Assembly (NCBI GenBank): GCA_030431355.1
Contig: JAUIJG010000081.1
Location: forward strand, 1-15,270
DNA: 15,270 bases
Direction of reading: 5' to 3'
Origin: a bacterium
GTDB taxonomy: Bacteria; Cyanobacteriota; Vampirovibrionia; Obscuribacterales; Obscuribacteraceae
The notes under the pieces are model-generated. The model saw only the letters and a list, made by a program, of their open reading frames with translations, was not told where the DNA came from and made no database searches. Shown here piece after piece: positions 11,855-15,270 of this stretch (position 1 is its first letter; each line of letters begins with the position of its first letter). The position numbers and the translations under genes were made by a program.

Positions 11855-13117
11855 CTATCCGGAAAGGCCGATCAATCTCTCCATTCGTTGAGGACTGGCT
11901 AGTAAAACTTCCAGCATAGCGATTGTCTCTTCGGAAAAATGAGCCACGGTCAACTTCCGCTCCGTGGTTCTCAAATACTCAGCAAGACGCATGAGCCCTT
12001 TCTCCGAAGCCAACTCGACTTCACTGAGTTCCCCCGAGAGAAGATCCAATTTCAGTGAAATTCTTGCCAGAACCACCAACATTATAAGGTGATGGAATCC
12101 GGAGATCACACTCAGGTAGTTAAAACCCGGTCCGAAAAAGAGCTTGGAGAAAACTCTCAAATAGACAAACCTGCGCACCATATCCAGTTGCTCGCTAGAA
12201 AGACCGGATAACCTGGTGGAGAAAAGTTTGCCAAAATCATATTCGACTCCTTTCCTCGACAAAGAAACTTTGCCGCTTCCTTGCAAGACTTCCCCAAGAA
12301 TCGTCCGAGCCTTCATGTCGAAATTGGTATCCTGAAAAACCGCATCAGGAAGGTAAAACTCCAACAGCTCTTTAACCAGGACCTGATCAATTAATTTCGG
12401 TCGTGCCTCAAAACCTGCCAGATTATCAAGGTTGCCTCCGGCAGGAACCATTCGTCTGAAGTTCTCGGCTTCATCGAAGAGGATCTTTTCAGTTCTCACC
12501 GAGCTGTTTGTTGTTGATTCAAGTTCGTTTAGCAAAGTGCTCTCGTGCTTGCGATAGTCGCTCCAGCTAAGAGGCACTCCGTCAATCACCTGGATTTGAC
12601 TCCAGTCTAAGTTTAGTTCAGGGAAGAGACTTCTGAACAGCTCGTACTTTCTATTCAACTTCTCTGACTCAGAATCGAGAAGTTCACCCTGATTGAACAG
12701 GGTAGCAGTACTGGCGAAACTGATAGAACAATAGACACCATCAGGAGTACCAGTAAAAGTATAAGGAAATAGCCTGCACATCGATGGTTTCATTTCGGAA
12801 CCCAACTTTTCATGAACGATGCATCTGTTCTCAGAAGACAAAAATGCACACTTCCCGTCCTCTCTCTTCTCCAGAGAATGAGTAAAAACGGCAAGCTTCT
12901 TATCTTCTACTTGCAACACTTTGAAAAGCTTTTCGGCTCTCAAACTATCTTCGGCGCTGTGCTCGAGAACAGGTTGAAGATCAGGTAGCGCATCGGTAAT
13001 CTTCTTGAAATCCCCTTCGGTGGCCGGAACAGGCCAGTGCAAACAGCAATTACCGCACTCGGAGCAGGAAAAGCGGATCCCCTTTGGAACCAGTAGTTTT
13101 TGAAGACTTTCAACCAT
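11855..13117 (-). CDS. YkgJ/FliB-like cysteine-cluster protein
   Basis: The 420-residue cytoplasmic protein begins with a putative metal-binding cysteine cluster: C18, C21, C24 and C25 in FSCSECGNCC, then C90, C99 and C114 in GKCAFL, NRCIVHE and SMCRLFPY. This pattern defines the YkgJ family and also occurs in FliB, the flagellin lysine-N-methylase, whose length (about 400) and alpha-helical C-terminus are similar here (RRFVYLRVFSKLFFGPG onwards). FliB-type activity is possible but not shown, and no flagellin gene is nearby. The start ATG has AAAGG very close upstream, so the exact start is not certain. It ends in TAG, directly in frame with the downstream MFS gene. The cysteine cluster is clear; the reaction is unknown. 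Confidence 0.82.
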   Translation of the reverse strand: MVESLQKLLVPKGIRFSCSECGNCCLHWPVPATEGDFKKITDALPDLQPVLEHSAEDSLRAEKLFKVLQVEDKKLAVFTHSLEKREDGKCAFLSSENRCIVHEKLGSEMKPSMCRLFPYTFTGTPDGVYCSISFASTATLFNQGELLDSESEKLNRKYELFRSLFPELNLDWSQIQVIDGVPLSWSDYRKHESTLLNELESTTNSSVRTEKILFDEAENFRRMVPAGGNLDNLAGFEARPKLIDQVLVKELLEFYLPDAVFQDTNFDMKARTILGEVLQGSGKVSLSRKGVEYDFGKLFSTRLSGLSSEQLDMVRRFVYLRVFSKLFFGPGFNYLSVISGFHHLIMLVVLARISLKLDLLSGELSEVELASEKGLMRLAEYLRTTERKLTVAHFSEETIAMLEVLLASPQRMERLIGLSG

Positions 13118-13259
13118 TGCCTTTGATTATGTCACGTCCACATGAAAAATAGAATAATTGTTATTTGTAAGCTCACTACTATTGAAAACCGATCCGGTAT
13201 TGTAGTGAAAATCTAAATCTAAACAGACCTCGATCGAAGGACAGCACACCGCATCAAAA
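13118..13259. other. divergent intergenic region with two inverted repeats
   Basis: This 142-base AT-rich spacer separates the minus-strand cysteine-cluster gene from the plus-strand membrane protein. It holds AATAA-TTG-TTATT (13153-13165) and CACTAC (13174-13179) matched by GTAGTG (13202-13207) across 22 bases. Either could bind a regulator acting on both genes. No convincing -35/-10 pair was found on either strand. A short open frame reaches across it on the minus strand but has no supporting feature. Confidence 0.35.
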
Positions 13260-15270
13260 ATGGAAGAAAACAAAAGTTCCGCAATGACAGACAATTCCGA
13301 TTCAGCCGGCACTGAAGAATCCGGAAAAATTGAGATGTCGGAAAAGATTCACTCCCTGGCGGTGGCGATACTGGCAGTGGTTCTTTTACTGATCATTTAT
13401 CTCAAAGCGCTAAACGCACCGCCTCTACTTGACGAAGACTATATCCTGACCTGGCTTGAAGCTCTGGGGAAAGACAACGGAATTCTAGCCAGCTCCGCCA
13501 TCGGCTGGAACGGTCCTGAACTATCGGATACCTGGAGCTATATCTCTGGTGGACTGTTCGCTCTGATTGGCACCGTATCTTCTCACTCCACTAAGCTGTT
13601 CCGCATCATAAACCTCAGCCTTCACGTGGCAAGCACTGTCCTTGTCTATCTTGTAATGAGCAGGGCGCTCAAGCCGGCGCCCCATGCGCTCTTCGACAAA
13701 AAAATAAAATGGATGCCGGTCTTAATCGCGCTGACATTCTCCGTTTATCCCCTCACCGCCGAATCAACATTCTGGTTGGGAGGATTCGCCTACAACCTGG
13801 GAACTATGCTTCTTCTAGCAGCTTATCTCTTCTATCTGTTGGCGAAAGAATCAAAAAGCTGGACAAAAATAGGAATCGGATGCATTTTCTATCTTCTGGC
13901 GCTGTATAGCGACAGATCCTTGTGGGCAGCTTCGTTCACTCTGGTAAGCCTGGAGTTAGCCAGAGACTTCATCGGACACTACGGTCACCATGACCCTCTA
14001 ATCAGCAAAAGTACAATTAAAGAAACCGAAGACATTGAAGATGCGGTGGAGAAACTGCTGGAAGCCGAAAGAGATGGCTCAATTAAGAAAGAAGAGAAAG
14101 TAGAAGGGGATCAAGGCGGTGAGAAAGCTAAGCCCCAGGAGGAAAGTGTTTTCGATACTTTACTTCCGGCTCTCCCGTTCCTTGCCCTCGGTGCCCTGGT
14201 ACCTCTAGGTAGCTTACCTACTTATGGAACCGAGACTCTGGCCAGCGAATTGATCATAAGACCGACCGATTGGCAAAGCGCTTTAAAAGCTTTTTGGTTC
14301 CCGGTAAATCAATCGATTAATGAAGGATACAACAAACTATACAGCTTCCTCTACATCATCTACGGAATAGGATTAGCGGTAGTCCCGGTTGCCCTGGTTC
14401 GAAGCAGGCAGTATCGACAGCATGCGATCTTCTTATTCATCTGGTTGGTTATGGCGATTGTTCCACACTTGCACCACGCCATCACCAATGAAACCATGAC
14501 CGGTGCCAGGTGGTTCTATCACGCCAGTATACCTCTGACGGCTCTGATCATCCTCTATTTTTTCGCTCTTCCTTTCGCTATTTCAACATTTAGTCAGTGC
14601 CGGACGACTTTGGGCAAAGCGATTGCCACCATTTTTTCGGTGGTTCTGGTCTTGCTCTTCTTTTTCTTTATCTTTGCCAGAACAAGAACCCAGATCAAAG
14701 CATTCCAATCTGCCACCAATGTGGTGAGCAAGCTGAAGAAAAGCCTATACAGTGTAGCTGGCAAAGAGAAAACTCCTTTCCTGATCGTTAGAAATGTGCC
14801 TTTCTATGCCACCATTACCCGGAGAACTTCACCATTTAACCTGGTACTCTTTGATTCAAAAAATCAGCTAATGAAAGCGCCAAAAGTAGTGGATGGGAAT
14901 CTCAAAGATCTGCTGAAAGATAACAAATTCCGCAACCTGACCATGCACTGGGAACACGCCATGGTTAGCCTTCTTCCCATCGACTTCGGAGTGGCAGGCG
15001 ATGGACAACACAAACCGTTCATGGATGCAGCGGAGATTGAAAGAAGATTGATACCGCCGCTTGCCTACTGGAAGACGGCAAAATTTTATAGCGAAGAGAA
15101 TTTGTTCGAAGTATTTTCAAACTGGGATGCCGGTCCGGTTCTGATTGTTTCGGCTAACGGTTTCGATGCGCTCGGACCGGATTTTGTCTATATCGAAGCG
15201 AAGATAGACACACCGGAAACAAAACTCGATAGCGAGGTAGAGCTTTCCTGGCTAACCACCTGGGGAAAAG
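13260..15270 (+). CDS. polytopic GT-C-like membrane protein, 3' end outside window
   Basis: An open frame of 670 residues runs off the right edge. A polar N-terminus (1-30) precedes helix 1 (about 33-48) and then a loop with LLDEDYILTW. An acidic D/E pair in the first loop after helix 1 is the usual catalytic position of GT-C glycosyltransferases that use lipid-linked sugars (PMT/ArnT-type and TMTC-like). About ten further hydrophobic segments follow to residue 480, interrupted by a charged Glu/Lys-rich insert (about 248-298). From residue 490 the protein is soluble, starting near FARTRTQIKAFQSATNVVSKLKKSL. ATG 13260 is the first start; the ATGs at 13284 and 13335 are alternatives, because no good ribosome site marks any of them. 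Polytopic membrane protein is certain; glycosyltransferase is a family-level inference. Confidence 0.72.
   Translation, partial: MEENKSSAMTDNSDSAGTEESGKIEMSEKIHSLAVAILAVVLLLIIYLKALNAPPLLDEDYILTWLEALGKDNGILASSAIGWNGPELSDTWSYISGGLFALIGTVSSHSTKLFRIINLSLHVASTVLVYLVMSRALKPAPHALFDKKIKWMPVLIALTFSVYPLTAESTFWLGGFAYNLGTMLLLAAYLFYLLAKESKSWTKIGIGCIFYLLALYSDRSLWAASFTLVSLELARDFIGHYGHHDPLISKSTIKETEDIEDAVEKLLEAERDGSIKKEEKVEGDQGGEKAKPQEESVFDTLLPALPFLALGALVPLGSLPTYGTETLASELIIRPTDWQSALKAFWFPVNQSINEGYNKLYSFLYIIYGIGLAVVPVALVRSRQYRQHAIFLFIWLVMAIVPHLHHAITNETMTGARWFYHASIPLTALIILYFFALPFAISTFSQCRTTLGKAIATIFSVVLVLLFFFFIFARTRTQIKAFQSATNVVSKLKKSLYSVAGKEKTPFLIVRNVPFYATITRRTSPFNLVLFDSKNQLMKAPKVVDGNLKDLLKDNKFRNLTMHWEHAMVSLLPIDFGVAGDGQHKPFMDAAEIERRLIPPLAYWKTAKFYSEENLFEVFSNWDAGPVLIVSANGFDALGPDFVYIEAKIDTPETKLDSEVELSWLTTWGK

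Noticed and set aside
13127..13312. A 61-residue minus-strand frame in the divergent gap.
   Set aside because: It overlaps the start of the plus-strand membrane protein, has no good ribosome site and shows no recognisable feature.

Overview
The window reads as chromosomal DNA from a bacterium, not a phage or plasmid. The best lineage clue is the first gene, an IspH of the long form found in cyanobacteria and plants. No photosynthesis gene is present. Together with a roughly balanced base composition, a TPR/zinc-ribbon/TM2 protein and long Pro/Ala/Glu-rich proteins, this makes a non-photosynthetic relative of Cyanobacteria (Melainabacteria/Vampirovibrionia, for example Obscuribacterales-like) a reasonable guess. 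That placement is inference. No tRNA, rRNA, CRISPR array, insertion sequence or integrase was seen.

Layout. (1) At the left edge, ispH is on the minus strand and cut by the window. It diverges from a small gene for a secreted or membrane-associated protein of unknown function, which ends at a strong hairpin directly before a HAD-superfamily phosphatase/phosphomutase gene. (2) From about 2.4 to 7.4 kb two long plus-strand genes form an apparent operon. The first encodes an 812-residue protein with an unassigned N-terminal domain, a long disordered Pro/Ala linker, a coiled coil and a C-terminal domain that looks like a catalytically dead restriction-endonuclease fold. The second encodes an 818-residue protein with a degenerate receiver domain, a long disordered region carrying eight intact and two decayed copies of a W-G-D-L-D-S-I type motif, and a C-terminal membrane anchor at the very end. 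This pair is the most novel part of the window. A set of short repeats around a TTGACA element lies upstream and may be its control region. (3) From 7.4 to 10.5 kb a minus-strand cluster encodes a membrane-anchored HtrA/DegP-type serine protease, a zinc-ribbon/TPR/TM2 membrane protein and a pterin-4a-carbinolamine dehydratase. The last gene converges on, and overlaps by 27 bp, the 818-residue gene. (4) From 10.6 to 13.1 kb, also on the minus strand, a YkgJ/FliB-like cysteine-cluster protein is followed by an MFS exporter. The exporter frame has no ATG, GTG or TTG upstream of its conserved N-terminus and lies in the same frame as the preceding gene, separated from it by one TAG. (5) At the right edge a polytopic, GT-C-like membrane protein runs off the window.

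Functional reading. The housekeeping genes (isoprenoid synthesis, HAD phosphatase, pterin recycling, envelope protease, exporter) surround a two-protein, largely disordered scaffold-like pair in which both recognisable folded domains appear to have lost their catalytic or phosphoacceptor residues. Such a pair would act through binding rather than chemistry, probably at the inner face of the membrane. Its partner is not identifiable from this sequence.
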